Source: Bacteroidia bacterium
GTDB taxonomy: Bacteria; Bacteroidota; Bacteroidia; M30B66
DNA length: 50,579 nt
Assembly: GCA_019695235.1 (NCBI GenBank)
Contig: JAIBAI010000018.1
Span: 1 to 50,579 of the forward strand
Direction: 5' to 3'
Positions 25,071 to 33,153 of the stretch are shown here, piece by piece (within the stretch, counting starts at the first letter, position 1; each line of letters begins with the position of its first letter). Both the position numbers and the translations under genes were made by a program. The notes below the pieces were generated by a model. That model had not been told where the DNA came from and made no database searches. It saw only the letters and a list, made by a program, of their open reading frames with translations.

Positions 25071-27011
25071 ATGATTCTTTTGAGCCCGCAGGTATTGGCG
25101 AGGGTAAGCCTGGCAATTGCTATGCTAACAACATTCTCTATTGGTCTGAAAGCACAAACACCAACATCAGGTGACTGTCTTGGGGCCTATACTGTTTGTC
25201 AGATTACTTATGATCAGTCTGCCTCCTTTGTTGGTGAAGGGAATTACCCTCATGAGGTAAACCCGGATGCGCCTGGAAATTGCCTTACAAGTGGAGAGAA
25301 AAATAATGCATGGTACATGATTACTGTTCAAGATGCCGGGAGATTTGGATTCAATATCAATCCAAAATGTTCGGATGCGGACTATGATTGGGCATTGTTC
25401 GACCTTACCAATGCCACCTGTGCAGATATTGCTACAAACCCTACCTTATTGGTAGCGTGTAATTACAGAGGCTCCATTTTCCCAACCCCTACCACAGGGA
25501 TGAATGACGGGCCAAACCAACAGGATGAAGATATGATTGATGTGAGTGCCGGCAAAGTATATGCTTTGGTAGTAAATAATTTCACTGGAATGGGGCAGTG
25601 CGGGTACGAACTTGACTTTATGATTAACGAAGGTTTGCCCAATGCCACTACCGCTGATATTATTGATGATGTGCCGCCTTCTATGTTGCCTACATTGACA
25701 TCACCAATAAATTGTGGTTCTACTACCGTTTCATTTTGCTATTCAGAATATGTAAAGTGTTCAACAGTTAAGTCCGAGGAATTTCGTTTGATTACCCCAC
25801 AGGGAGACACTATTGCAGGAACGGTTGTCAATGGTACAGCCTGTGCAGCGGGGGGCCGTATGGAAAAATGTTTTTCACTGGTTTTGGCTGAACCGGTATA
25901 TGAGGGTGGTAATTATACATTTGAAGGCTTTGGGCCGGTAGAAGATTTATGCGGCAATGTAGTAACGGCTTCCAGCATTGTCATTAACCTCCCTGCTTTG
26001 ACATTAAGCACCAGTTATACCCCGGTAAACTGCGCCTTGAATGATGGTACTGCTACGGTGAATGTTTCTGCCGGGGGTACAGCACCATTTACATATTCAT
26101 GGAATACCGCACCAGCACAAACAGGTGCTACGGCAACCGGCCTGGGGCTTGGGACCTATAAAGTACGCGTTACAGATAACCAGGGATGCTTTGCCGACGA
26201 TTCAGTTACCGTACGTGACCAGTTCCTGTTAACAGTTGAAATTGAGACTGAGTCGGATATTTGTGCTTCCGGAAGAGGTAGTGCGACAGCCGTTGTAAGC
26301 GGTGGAACACCTTTTGCCCCGCCTGCGGCACCCTATGAATATTTATGGACTACCGGCAATCCGAACAACCTGAGTAATATTGCCAATGTAAAGACCGGGG
26401 CTTATCAGGTTACAGTTCGTGATGCAGCAGGATGCAGCTATACACTCGATTTCTTTGTGCCGGATTTTCGTGAAAACTTATATCCGGATTTCAAATATTC
26501 ACCTGATTTAGATCCGGTACCTGGGCTCTATCCTTCAGTGAAATTTTTAAACTTTTCTGAGGGTGCGACTACTTATTTCTGGGATTTTGGAACAGGTGAG
26601 TACTCGACAAGCTTTGAGCCAGAGTATGAGTTCCCGGGTTCTGGCTCTTATCCGGTGAGCCTAATCGTTGAAAACAGTACAGGGTGCAAGGATACCTTTA
26701 CCCGGATGTTGAATATCGGCTTCTTGTACACCTTTTATTCACCCTCTGCCTTTTCGCCAAACAACGACTGGATCAATGATGAATATAAATTATTTATTAC
26801 AGGCATTGACACCACCACATATACATGGGTAATTTTAAACCGTTGGGGTGAAGAAGTTTTCCGTACCGGAAAATTTAGTGAAGCATGGCTCGGAAGGAAA
26901 TTTAATACCGGTGACTATTGTCCGGCCGGTGTTTACGTGTTCAGAACAAGTTTTATTGACCTTTCCGGCAAGAAACATGTAATTCATGGCCGGATTCTAT
27001 TGCTGGGTTAA
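25071..27011 (+). CDS. T9SS type B cargo protein with SprB-like repeats and PKD domain
   Basis: With ATG 25071 the protein has 646 residues; the frame extends to 24921 but that part overlaps the previous gene and precedes the promoter. A signal peptide (VSLAIAMLTTFSIGLKAQ) is followed by an N-terminal beta domain (about 30-200, NAWYMITVQDAGRFGF). An Ig-like segment lies at 200-310. Two SprB-type repeats follow at about 310-370 and 386-456 (GTAPFTYSW and GTYKVRVTDNQGC; the second has GAYQVTVRDAAGC). A PKD domain (TYFWDFGTGEYSTSFEPEY) precedes the type B sorting domain (FYSPSAFSPNNDWINDEYK). SprB is a gliding adhesin, so a surface adhesion or matrix role is plausible but unproven. Confidence 0.9.
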   Translation: MILLSPQVLARVSLAIAMLTTFSIGLKAQTPTSGDCLGAYTVCQITYDQSASFVGEGNYPHEVNPDAPGNCLTSGEKNNAWYMITVQDAGRFGFNINPKCSDADYDWALFDLTNATCADIATNPTLLVACNYRGSIFPTPTTGMNDGPNQQDEDMIDVSAGKVYALVVNNFTGMGQCGYELDFMINEGLPNATTADIIDDVPPSMLPTLTSPINCGSTTVSFCYSEYVKCSTVKSEEFRLITPQGDTIAGTVVNGTACAAGGRMEKCFSLVLAEPVYEGGNYTFEGFGPVEDLCGNVVTASSIVINLPALTLSTSYTPVNCALNDGTATVNVSAGGTAPFTYSWNTAPAQTGATATGLGLGTYKVRVTDNQGCFADDSVTVRDQFLLTVEIETESDICASGRGSATAVVSGGTPFAPPAAPYEYLWTTGNPNNLSNIANVKTGAYQVTVRDAAGCSYTLDFFVPDFRENLYPDFKYSPDLDPVPGLYPSVKFLNFSEGATTYFWDFGTGEYSTSFEPEYEFPGSGSYPVSLIVENSTGCKDTFTRMLNIGFLYTFYSPSAFSPNNDWINDEYKLFITGIDTTTYTWVILNRWGEEVFRTGKFSEAWLGRKFNTGDYCPAGVYVFRTSFIDLSGKKHVIHGRILLLG

Positions 27012-27022
27012 GTGCCCGTCAG

Positions 27023-27784
27023 CTAAAAGCTCAATTCAAGGCCGTCCCAAGCAAGGTGAACCCCTTCGGGCAATTCTGCTTCGATGTCGGCATGCAAGCC
27101 AAGCTGGTGGCTGATATGGGTGATATAAGCCATTGCTGGTTTAACATCCGCAATAATATCCAGCGCTTCCTGTAAGGTGAGGTGCGAAGTATGTGTTTCT
27201 TTTCGGAGGGCATTAATGACAAGACATTTTAAACCCTTCATCTTTTGACGCTCAGTAGCCGGAATTGTTTTGGCATCTGTGATGTAACAGAAGTCATCAA
27301 TTCGATAGCCAAAAACCGGAAGTTTATAGTGTGTTACCTGAATTGGAGTGATTTGCTGAGCGCCCAACATAAATGGTGAGTTGTTAATTCGATGCAATAC
27401 AACCTGTGGAATACCAGGGTATTTATCTGCATCGAAAATATATGCAAACTCTCTCTTTAAAGCCTTTTCTACATGTTCAGAAAGGTAAATATCAATTGCC
27501 CGCTCTAAAACATAATTGTATGCCCTGATGTCATCCAGACCTGCTGTGTGATCTTTGTGCTCATGGGTGTACAATATGGCATCTACCTTTTTAATGCCGG
27601 CACGCAGCATCTGTTGTCGAAAATCGGGACCTGTGTCAATAACAAATTGCAGATTGCCGGTTTCAATATGTATGGAACAACGCAGACGCTTGTTTTTTTT
27701 GTCGCCTGAACTACACACAGGGCAAGTACAGGCAATAACCGGAACCCCCTGTGATGTGCCGGTGCCCAAAAAAGTAACCTTCAT
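27023..27784 (-). CDS. MBL-fold metallo-hydrolase, PhnP-like
   Basis: With ATG 27784 the protein has 253 residues. It begins MKVTFLGTGTSQGVPVIAC, a typical PhnP/RNase Z-like start (TFLGTGTSxGVP), followed by CPVCSS, a cysteine pair also found in PhnP where it helps bind a structural zinc. The catalytic motif is THEHKDHTAG (HxHxDH) near 78-87, with further ligands near FCYITDAK and TSHLTLQEAL. It would hydrolyse a phosphodiester; the usual annotation is cyclic phosphate phosphodiesterase, but no phn genes are present here. It is divergent from lpxB over 61 bases. Confidence 0.88.
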   Translation of the reverse strand: MKVTFLGTGTSQGVPVIACTCPVCSSGDKKNKRLRCSIHIETGNLQFVIDTGPDFRQQMLRAGIKKVDAILYTHEHKDHTAGLDDIRAYNYVLERAIDIYLSEHVEKALKREFAYIFDADKYPGIPQVVLHRINNSPFMLGAQQITPIQVTHYKLPVFGYRIDDFCYITDAKTIPATERQKMKGLKCLVINALRKETHTSHLTLQEALDIIADVKPAMAYITHISHQLGLHADIEAELPEGVHLAWDGLELSF

Positions 27785-27845
27785 ATTCAAATACGACCGA
27801 AAAATAAGTTTTTCCTTAACGTTATCCTTTACTTTGCACATAGAA

Positions 27846-28967
27846 ATGAAATATTATATAATTGCCGGCGAGGCATCAGGCGACCTGCATGGCGCAGGCC
27901 TCATAAAAGCATTGCATAAATCAGACCCGGAAGCACAAATTCGTTGTTGGGGAGGTGAGCTTATGCAAACTGCAGGAGCAGAATTGGTAAAACATTATCG
28001 TGAGCTTGCATTTATGGGCTTCACTGAGGTAATCATGAATTTGCCTGAGATTTTAAGAAACCTACGTTTTTGCAAAACAGATGTGTTGAACTTCAGGCCG
28101 GATGTAATTATTTTAATTGATTATCCAGGCTTCAATATGCGTATTGCAAGTTTTGCAAGAGCGCACAATATAAAAGTATACTATTATATCTCTCCACAAA
28201 TCTGGGCATGGAAGCAGAACAGAGGGTGGAAATTAAAGAAAACAGTTGACCGTATGTTTGTTATTCTCCCATTTGAGAAAGCATTCTACAAGAGATTTGA
28301 TATGGAGGTTTCTTATCACGGACATCCATTAATTGATGTTATAGGTACATTCAATAAAGACATAACATTTTTTGAACGGCATGCCCTTGATGCAACAAAA
28401 AAAATCATCGCATTATTGCCAGGAAGTCGTACGCAGGAGATAAAACGCATGCTCAGAACAATGCTTGAGGCCACCAAAGAGATGAGTGAATATCAGGTGG
28501 TGGTTGCTGCAGCGCCTTCAATTGAAAATGAATTTTATTACCAAGTTGCCGGAAATGCAGATTTTAAAATTGTAAAGGGAGATACCTATCAGCTGTTATC
28601 ACATGCCCACATGGCGGCTGTTACTTCCGGAACTGCTACGCTTGAAACAGGTTTGTTTGGGGTGCCAATGGTTGTTTGCTATGCCGGAGGTCGGGTATCA
28701 TATTTACTCGCAAAGCAATTGATTAAAGTTAAATATATATCTCTGGTGAATTTGATTTTAAATAAATCTGCAATCCCTGAATTAATTCAACACGATATGA
28801 ATAAACAGCGATTGAAAAATGAACTTTCACTAATTGGTGATGAGCAAAGTAGTATTCGGATCGAGATGTTAAATGCGCTGCAACAGTTAAGAGGGATGTG
28901 CGGAGAACCTGGTGTTGCTGAGAGAATCGCAACTGAAATGGTCAAGTTGCTTAAGCAAGCAGAATAG
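27846..28967 (+). CDS. lpxB: Lipid-A-disaccharide synthase
   Basis: With ATG 27846 the protein has 373 residues, standard for LpxB. It opens MKYYIIAGEASGDLHGAGLI, the GEASGDLHG signature at the UDP-diacylglucosamine site. Other family blocks are IDYPGFNMRIASFARAH (near 97), YYISPQIWAWKQNR (near 116), YHGHPLIDVI (near 157) and LPGSRTQEIKRML (near 190), with VTSGTATLETGLFGVPMVVCY near 258. The enzyme joins lipid X and UDP-2,3-diacylglucosamine at the inner membrane to form the lipid A disaccharide. It is transcribed apart from other lpx genes here. An upstream in-frame extension to 27555 is antisense to the MBL gene and not used. Confidence 0.96.
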   Translation: MKYYIIAGEASGDLHGAGLIKALHKSDPEAQIRCWGGELMQTAGAELVKHYRELAFMGFTEVIMNLPEILRNLRFCKTDVLNFRPDVIILIDYPGFNMRIASFARAHNIKVYYYISPQIWAWKQNRGWKLKKTVDRMFVILPFEKAFYKRFDMEVSYHGHPLIDVIGTFNKDITFFERHALDATKKIIALLPGSRTQEIKRMLRTMLEATKEMSEYQVVVAAAPSIENEFYYQVAGNADFKIVKGDTYQLLSHAHMAAVTSGTATLETGLFGVPMVVCYAGGRVSYLLAKQLIKVKYISLVNLILNKSAIPELIQHDMNKQRLKNELSLIGDEQSSIRIEMLNALQQLRGMCGEPGVAERIATEMVKLLKQAE

Positions 28968-29291
28968 GAAGATTGATTTTAAGAATTATTTTTTTGAAGT
29001 ATCCTTTTGTGAACGTGAATCATAATTGAATCAAATAATTAAGAAATCTTTGATTGATTTTATCAATCTATAAATTCTTAACTACTTGTCAATGCAATAA
29101 AACCGGGTTAATATCTGAAGAATAATAAATACGATTAATTTCATTAACACGCACAGATTTTCATAAAGAAAAATTAGCAATCGGAGATATTAACAATTTG
29201 ATGGTGAGTAAATTGTTTGTGATAATTAATTAAAAATAATAATTCATTTATTTTAGCATCAAATTCATAAAAAACAACAACACAAAACAGT
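28968..29291. other. AT-rich 324-base intergenic region with a long hairpin
   Basis: No ORF is seen. The sequence is strongly AT-rich. A near-palindromic 41-base segment (29040-29080) has arms pairing in 15 of 19 positions, with a perfect inner GATTGAT/ATCAATC stem (29052-29068). It could stop lpxB transcription or act in the leader of the following H1-like gene. No exact TAnnTTTG is found; TATTTTAG at 29249-29256 is one mismatch away and is the best -7 candidate. Confidence 0.4.
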
Positions 29292-30092
29292 ATGGCGAAA
29301 AAAAACATTTCGTTTACGTCTGATGAGCTGGACAGCTTGCGTTCATTTTATCAGCAAGAACACGAAAAAATTAGCCAACGCTTGAAAAGTATCAAGCAGG
29401 TTTTGGCCCGCCTTGGTGGTGGAGGCCCTAAAAAAAGAGGACGTAAATCCTCTGCTGAATCATCGGTTGAATCCGAATTGCAAGCAGCCTCCGGGTTGTT
29501 GAGGAAAACAAAAAGTCGTAAACGTGGAAGACCAGCACAAAAAAAAGTGGCAACAACTAAAACTAAATCAACTAAAAAAACAGCGGCCAAAAAAGTAACC
29601 GCTAAGAAAGCAGTACCTGCTAAGAAAGCAGCACCTGCTAAAAAAGCAGCACCTGCTAAAAAAGCAGCACCTGCTAAAAAGGCAGCACCTGCTAAAAAAG
29701 CGGCACCTGCTAAGAAAGCAGCACCTGCTAAGAAAGCAGCACCTGCTAAGAAAGCAGCACCTGCTAAAAAAGCAGCACCTGCTAAGAAAGCAGCACCTGC
29801 TAAGAAAGCAGCACCTGCTAAAAAAGCGGCACCTGCTAAAAAAGCAGCACCTGCTAAAAAAGCAGCACCTGCTAAGAAAGCAGCACCTGCTAAGAAAGCA
29901 GCACCTGCTAAAAAAGCAGCACCTGCTAAGAAAGCAGCACCTGCTAAAAAAGCAGCACCTGCTAAGAAAGTAGCACCTAAAGCTAAAGCACCTCAGAAAC
30001 CCAAAGTTACACCACAGGCAAAACCCGCTACACCAGCACCTGTGGCAACACCAGTTTCTTCTGAAACTTCTGGGGTAACTTCTAACGCTTAA
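29292..30092 (+). CDS. Histone H1-like lysine/alanine/proline-repeat DNA-binding protein
   Basis: The protein has 266 residues. An N-terminal helical part (1-45, SDELDSLRSFYQQEHEKISQ) could form a short coiled coil or dimer. Two basic AT-hook-like segments follow, KKRGRKSS near 48 and RKRGRPAQKK near 76, with RGR cores that bind the minor groove of AT-rich DNA. Residues 107-226 are 20 units of six residues, first AVPAKK and then AAPAKK, resembling the tails of histone H1 and of bacterial AlgP or Hc1-like proteins. A Pro/Ala/Thr tail ends it. It most likely binds or compacts DNA non-specifically, which is inference. The gene is flanked by a 324-base AT-rich upstream region and a strong terminator. 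Confidence 0.85.
   Translation: MAKKNISFTSDELDSLRSFYQQEHEKISQRLKSIKQVLARLGGGGPKKRGRKSSAESSVESELQAASGLLRKTKSRKRGRPAQKKVATTKTKSTKKTAAKKVTAKKAVPAKKAAPAKKAAPAKKAAPAKKAAPAKKAAPAKKAAPAKKAAPAKKAAPAKKAAPAKKAAPAKKAAPAKKAAPAKKAAPAKKAAPAKKAAPAKKAAPAKKAAPAKKAAPAKKAAPAKKVAPKAKAPQKPKVTPQAKPATPAPVATPVSSETSGVTSNA
29610..29969 (+). repeat. 20 tandem 18-bp units encoding (A/V)APAKK
   Basis: The array spans exactly 360 bases without spacers. Units differ mainly by synonymous changes (AAA/AAG for Lys and GCA/GCG for Ala), and the first has GTA. Such a perfect in-frame array expands and contracts by slippage or recombination, so copy number may vary between strains and in assembly. Confidence 0.95.
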
Positions 30093-30108
30093 TGAAAGAT
30101 TAACTGAG

Positions 30109-30143
30109 GCGTCCCATTAGAAATGATGGGACGCTTTTTTTTT
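30109..30143 (+). terminator. Intrinsic terminator of the H1-like gene
   Basis: GCGTCCCAT pairs with ATGGGACGC around an 8-base loop, followed by nine T. The T run ends only 4 bases before the GNAT start codon. Confidence 0.9.
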
Positions 30144-30147
30144 GGCT

Positions 30148-30630
30148 ATGGAATTATTAGTTAGAGATGCAATCAAGGAAGATGTTCCGTTTATTCTTGA
30201 TTTGATTCGTGAACTTGCGGCATTTGAAAAAGCACCAACAGAGGTAGCTATAACAGAAGATACTTTGCTTCGTGATGGATTTGGTATTAACCCGCTCTTC
30301 CGCTGCTTTATTGCTGAATTTGAGCGAGAAATAGTCGGGCTTGCATTGACGTACCAAAAGTATAGTACCTGGAAAGGGCCATGTGTTTTTTTGGAAGATA
30401 TTATTGTTAAGCAATCATTCAGGAGAAATGGTATTGGACAACGATTATTTGAAGCAGTGATAGTTCATGCCAGCTCGGTAAATGCTGGCAGGTTAGAATG
30501 GCAGGTTTTAGATTGGAATAAAAGTGCTATTTCGTTTTATAAGAAGTTTGGTGTAGAATTCGACGAGAAATGGATCAATTGTAAACTGCGAAACAATCAA
30601 TTGAAACTGCTTACCAATGGTGATTTATAA
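30148..30630 (+). CDS. GNAT-family N-acetyltransferase
   Basis: With ATG 30148 the protein has 160 residues; a TTG two codons upstream lies in the terminator U run. The acetyl-CoA binding motif A is clear: FLEDIIVKQSFRRNGIGQRL (the RxxGIG pyrophosphate loop), followed by a helix and the motif B stretch LEWQVLDWNKSAISFYKKF, typical of the spermidine/diamine acetyltransferase-like subgroup. The N-terminal ILDLIRELAAFEKAP matches that subgroup as well. The substrate, a primary amine, cannot be named with confidence. It overlaps lysC by 14 bases. Confidence 0.88.
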   Translation: MELLVRDAIKEDVPFILDLIRELAAFEKAPTEVAITEDTLLRDGFGINPLFRCFIAEFEREIVGLALTYQKYSTWKGPCVFLEDIIVKQSFRRNGIGQRLFEAVIVHASSVNAGRLEWQVLDWNKSAISFYKKFGVEFDEKWINCKLRNNQLKLLTNGDL

Positions 30631-31876
30631 ATTTGGAGGGGCTTCGGTAAAAGATGCAGATTCAGTAAGAAATGCAGCTAAAATTATCGGTGATGCTGAT
30701 AGGCAAGTGTTGTTGGTTGTTTCGGCAATGGGTAAAACCACCAATAAGTTAGAGAAGATTGTTGAGGCTCATTTACAGAAAGACAGCAGGGCTTTTGAAT
30801 TAACCGAACAACTTAAACAATGGCATCTGCAAATAGTAAATTCCCTGTTTGGCATTCAGGAGATTACTATCTCAGAACGGATTGAAGAGATTTTTGCGGA
30901 GATTTATTGGAGCATTGAAGCTGAACAGGTACGTGATTTTGATTTTGAATATGACCAGATTGTTTCTTTAGGGGAGGTACTTTCAGCGGGTATTCTCTCG
31001 GCTTACCTTAATCATGTTGGTGTAGAACATACCTATTGTGATGCACGCGACCTTATCAGAACTGATAGCACTTTTCGTGAAGCAAATGTAGATTGGGCAG
31101 AAACGCAAATTCTGATTGAACGGCAACTGCGCAAGCTTGATGGAAGAAACATGATTACCCAGGGTTTTATCGCAGGAACCAGCGACAACTATTCAACAAC
31201 ACTTGGACGGGAGGGTTCAGATTATACAGCTGCAATTCTCGCCTACTGTGCAAATGCAAGTGAAGTGATTATCTGGAAAGATGTTCCCGGGGTATTTAAT
31301 GCCGACCCAAATGAATTCCCGGAAGCCATATTACTTCCTGAGTTATCATATTATGATGCAATTGAGCAGGCTTATTACGGGGCATCAATAATTCACCCGA
31401 AAACAATAAAACCACTACAAAATAAAAACATACCACTACGGGTACAATCATTTGTTAATCCAAAGCTCCCGGGTACATTAATTTCTGAAACATATTTACC
31501 GGAGACAACTCCTACATACATACTTAAAAAAGACCAGGTTTTATTATCTATTACACCACACGATTTCTCATTTATTGCTGAAGTGCACCTGCGTGATATC
31601 TTTAATTTATTTCATCAATATCGGGTCAAGATAAACCTGATGCAAAATTCTGCTTTGAACTTCACCGTTTGCATGACCTTAGATGAAACTACGTTTTCAC
31701 AACTAAGAAAAGCGATGGAAAAAAAGTACCGTTTGCGGTTTAATACCAATTGTGTGTTGTTCACTATCAGGCACTATACTGAAGCATTATTTGCACGATT
31801 TTCACTGGGGAAAGAGATTTTGATGGAGCAACGCAGCCGCAATACGGTTCAGTTTGTTTATAGGTCAGGCGAGTAA
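30617..31876 (+). CDS. lysC: Aspartate kinase
   Basis: The protein has 419 residues and begins MVIYKFGGASVKDADSVR, with the KFGGASV nucleotide/aspartate signature. The kinase domain covers 1-285 with VSAMGKTTNKLE near 35, the substrate loop TTLGREGSDYTAAILAY near 195 and the metal-site YGASIIHPKTIKPL near 255. The last ~110 residues form a regulatory region with a diverged ACT-like domain (NLFHQYRVKINLMQNSA). It phosphorylates aspartate in the pathway to lysine/diaminopimelate, threonine and methionine. It is a monofunctional form without fused homoserine dehydrogenase. It overlaps the GNAT gene by 14 bases, so the two are co-translated. Confidence 0.93.
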   Translation: MVIYKFGGASVKDADSVRNAAKIIGDADRQVLLVVSAMGKTTNKLEKIVEAHLQKDSRAFELTEQLKQWHLQIVNSLFGIQEITISERIEEIFAEIYWSIEAEQVRDFDFEYDQIVSLGEVLSAGILSAYLNHVGVEHTYCDARDLIRTDSTFREANVDWAETQILIERQLRKLDGRNMITQGFIAGTSDNYSTTLGREGSDYTAAILAYCANASEVIIWKDVPGVFNADPNEFPEAILLPELSYYDAIEQAYYGASIIHPKTIKPLQNKNIPLRVQSFVNPKLPGTLISETYLPETTPTYILKKDQVLLSITPHDFSFIAEVHLRDIFNLFHQYRVKINLMQNSALNFTVCMTLDETTFSQLRKAMEKKYRLRFNTNCVLFTIRHYTEALFARFSLGKEILMEQRSRNTVQFVYRSGE

Positions 31877-31881
31877 ACCGC

Positions 31882-33150
31882 TTAGCGAAGTATCTGAAAT
31901 CTATATGCATCCAGCCTGATAAAAATAAATGTCAGGATCGTAAATGACCATAAAGAGGAGCCCCCATAACTAAAAAAAGGCAAGGGAATACCCACCACCG
32001 GAGCCAAACCAATTGTCATTCCAACATTGATTGCAAGATGCACAAAAAGAATGCTCGCAAGGCCGTAACCATATATACGTGAAAATGCGCTTCGCTGCCT
32101 CTCGGCCATAAAAATTATTCGAAGTATCAATAATAAAAATAACCCAAGCACTACCGTTGAGCCTATAAAACCCCATTCTTCGCCAACGGTGCAGAATATA
32201 AAGTCGGTACTTTGTTCAGGCACAAAATTGTTTTTTGTTTGCGTACCATTCAAATATCCTTTGCCTGCAAGTCCGCCTGAACCAATGGCAATCATACTTT
32301 GATTTACATTGTACCCGGCACCCTTAGGGTCAATTTCTTTCCCGATAAGTACATTAATTCTTTTGCGTTGGTGCGATTCTAATACATTATTGAAGGCATA
32401 ATCAACACCATTTACGGCAACTAATGACAATAAGAGGATACCGGCCACCGCCAGTATATTTCTTATGCGTATACGAATAAAAAGAAATGCAAAGACGGCA
32501 ATTGCACCCAAAATGATACTTAGTATCGCCTTGTCAACCAACAATGTTGTGATAAATAAAACTACTCCAGCGGCACCCAGAATAAGGAAAATTCCGGATA
32601 AACCTTCACGGTAAAGCACTAAAATAAATCCGGCATAAACCAAAGCCGCACCGGTTTCACTTTGCATAATGATAATTGCCGCAGGAATCATAAAAATAGA
32701 AGCCGCTATTAGCTTAGTGCCCGTTTTTTCTATTTTAATGTTGACATTGCTAAGGTATTTCGCCAAGGCAAGGTTTGTCGCAAACTTGGCTAATTCAGCA
32801 GGTTGTATTCGAAAGGTACCTACTTCTATCCATGATTTAGAACCCCGCACATCAACTCCGGCAAACAAAACCACTATTAATAAAAGAACAAATATTCCAT
32901 AGAGAATATATGCAAACGTTGGAAAGAACTCCCCGTCAATTACCAAAATGACAAATGCTAAAAAGAATGAGCTGAGAATCCATACCAATTGCATACCGTA
33001 ACTCTGACTTGTATCAAAAATGCTGGTGTGGTCATCATTGTAGACCGCCGCATAAATATTAAGCCAACCCATGGTTACCAAAAGCAGGTAAATAACTACC
33101 ATGAACCAGTCAATATTTTGAAATACAGCTTCTGAGTTTCTATTTGCCAT
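31882..33150 (-). CDS. rodA: Rod shape-determining SEDS glycosyltransferase RodA
   Basis: The protein has 422 residues and about ten membrane helices of the SEDS family. Recognisable parts are RGSKSWIEVGTFRIQPAELAKF (near 105-120, the QPxELxK motif with the conserved acidic region), GYNVNQSMIAIGSGGLAGKG (near 278), the STDFIFCTVGEEWGFIG signature near 313 (catalytic Asp/Glu region), and the terminal PFFSYGGSSL motif near 394. It polymerises lipid II glycans in the elongation complex with PBP2. It is the last gene of the purH-mre cluster; its ATG lies three bases after the mrdA stop. Confidence 0.96.
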   Translation of the reverse strand: MANRNSEAVFQNIDWFMVVIYLLLVTMGWLNIYAAVYNDDHTSIFDTSQSYGMQLVWILSSFFLAFVILVIDGEFFPTFAYILYGIFVLLLIVVLFAGVDVRGSKSWIEVGTFRIQPAELAKFATNLALAKYLSNVNIKIEKTGTKLIAASIFMIPAAIIIMQSETGAALVYAGFILVLYREGLSGIFLILGAAGVVLFITTLLVDKAILSIILGAIAVFAFLFIRIRIRNILAVAGILLLSLVAVNGVDYAFNNVLESHQRKRINVLIGKEIDPKGAGYNVNQSMIAIGSGGLAGKGYLNGTQTKNNFVPEQSTDFIFCTVGEEWGFIGSTVVLGLFLLLILRIIFMAERQRSAFSRIYGYGLASILFVHLAINVGMTIGLAPVVGIPLPFFSYGGSSLWSFTILTFIFIRLDAYRFQILR

Positions 33151-33153
33151 GGT

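Noticed and set aside
27555-27845. 97-codon upstream extension of lpxB
   Set aside because: It is antisense to the MBL hydrolase gene; LpxB homologues begin at MKYYIIAGEASG.
29610-29969. 18-bp array as a CRISPR or minisatellite
   Set aside because: Units are contiguous, in frame and encode AAPAKK; a coding tandem repeat explains it fully.
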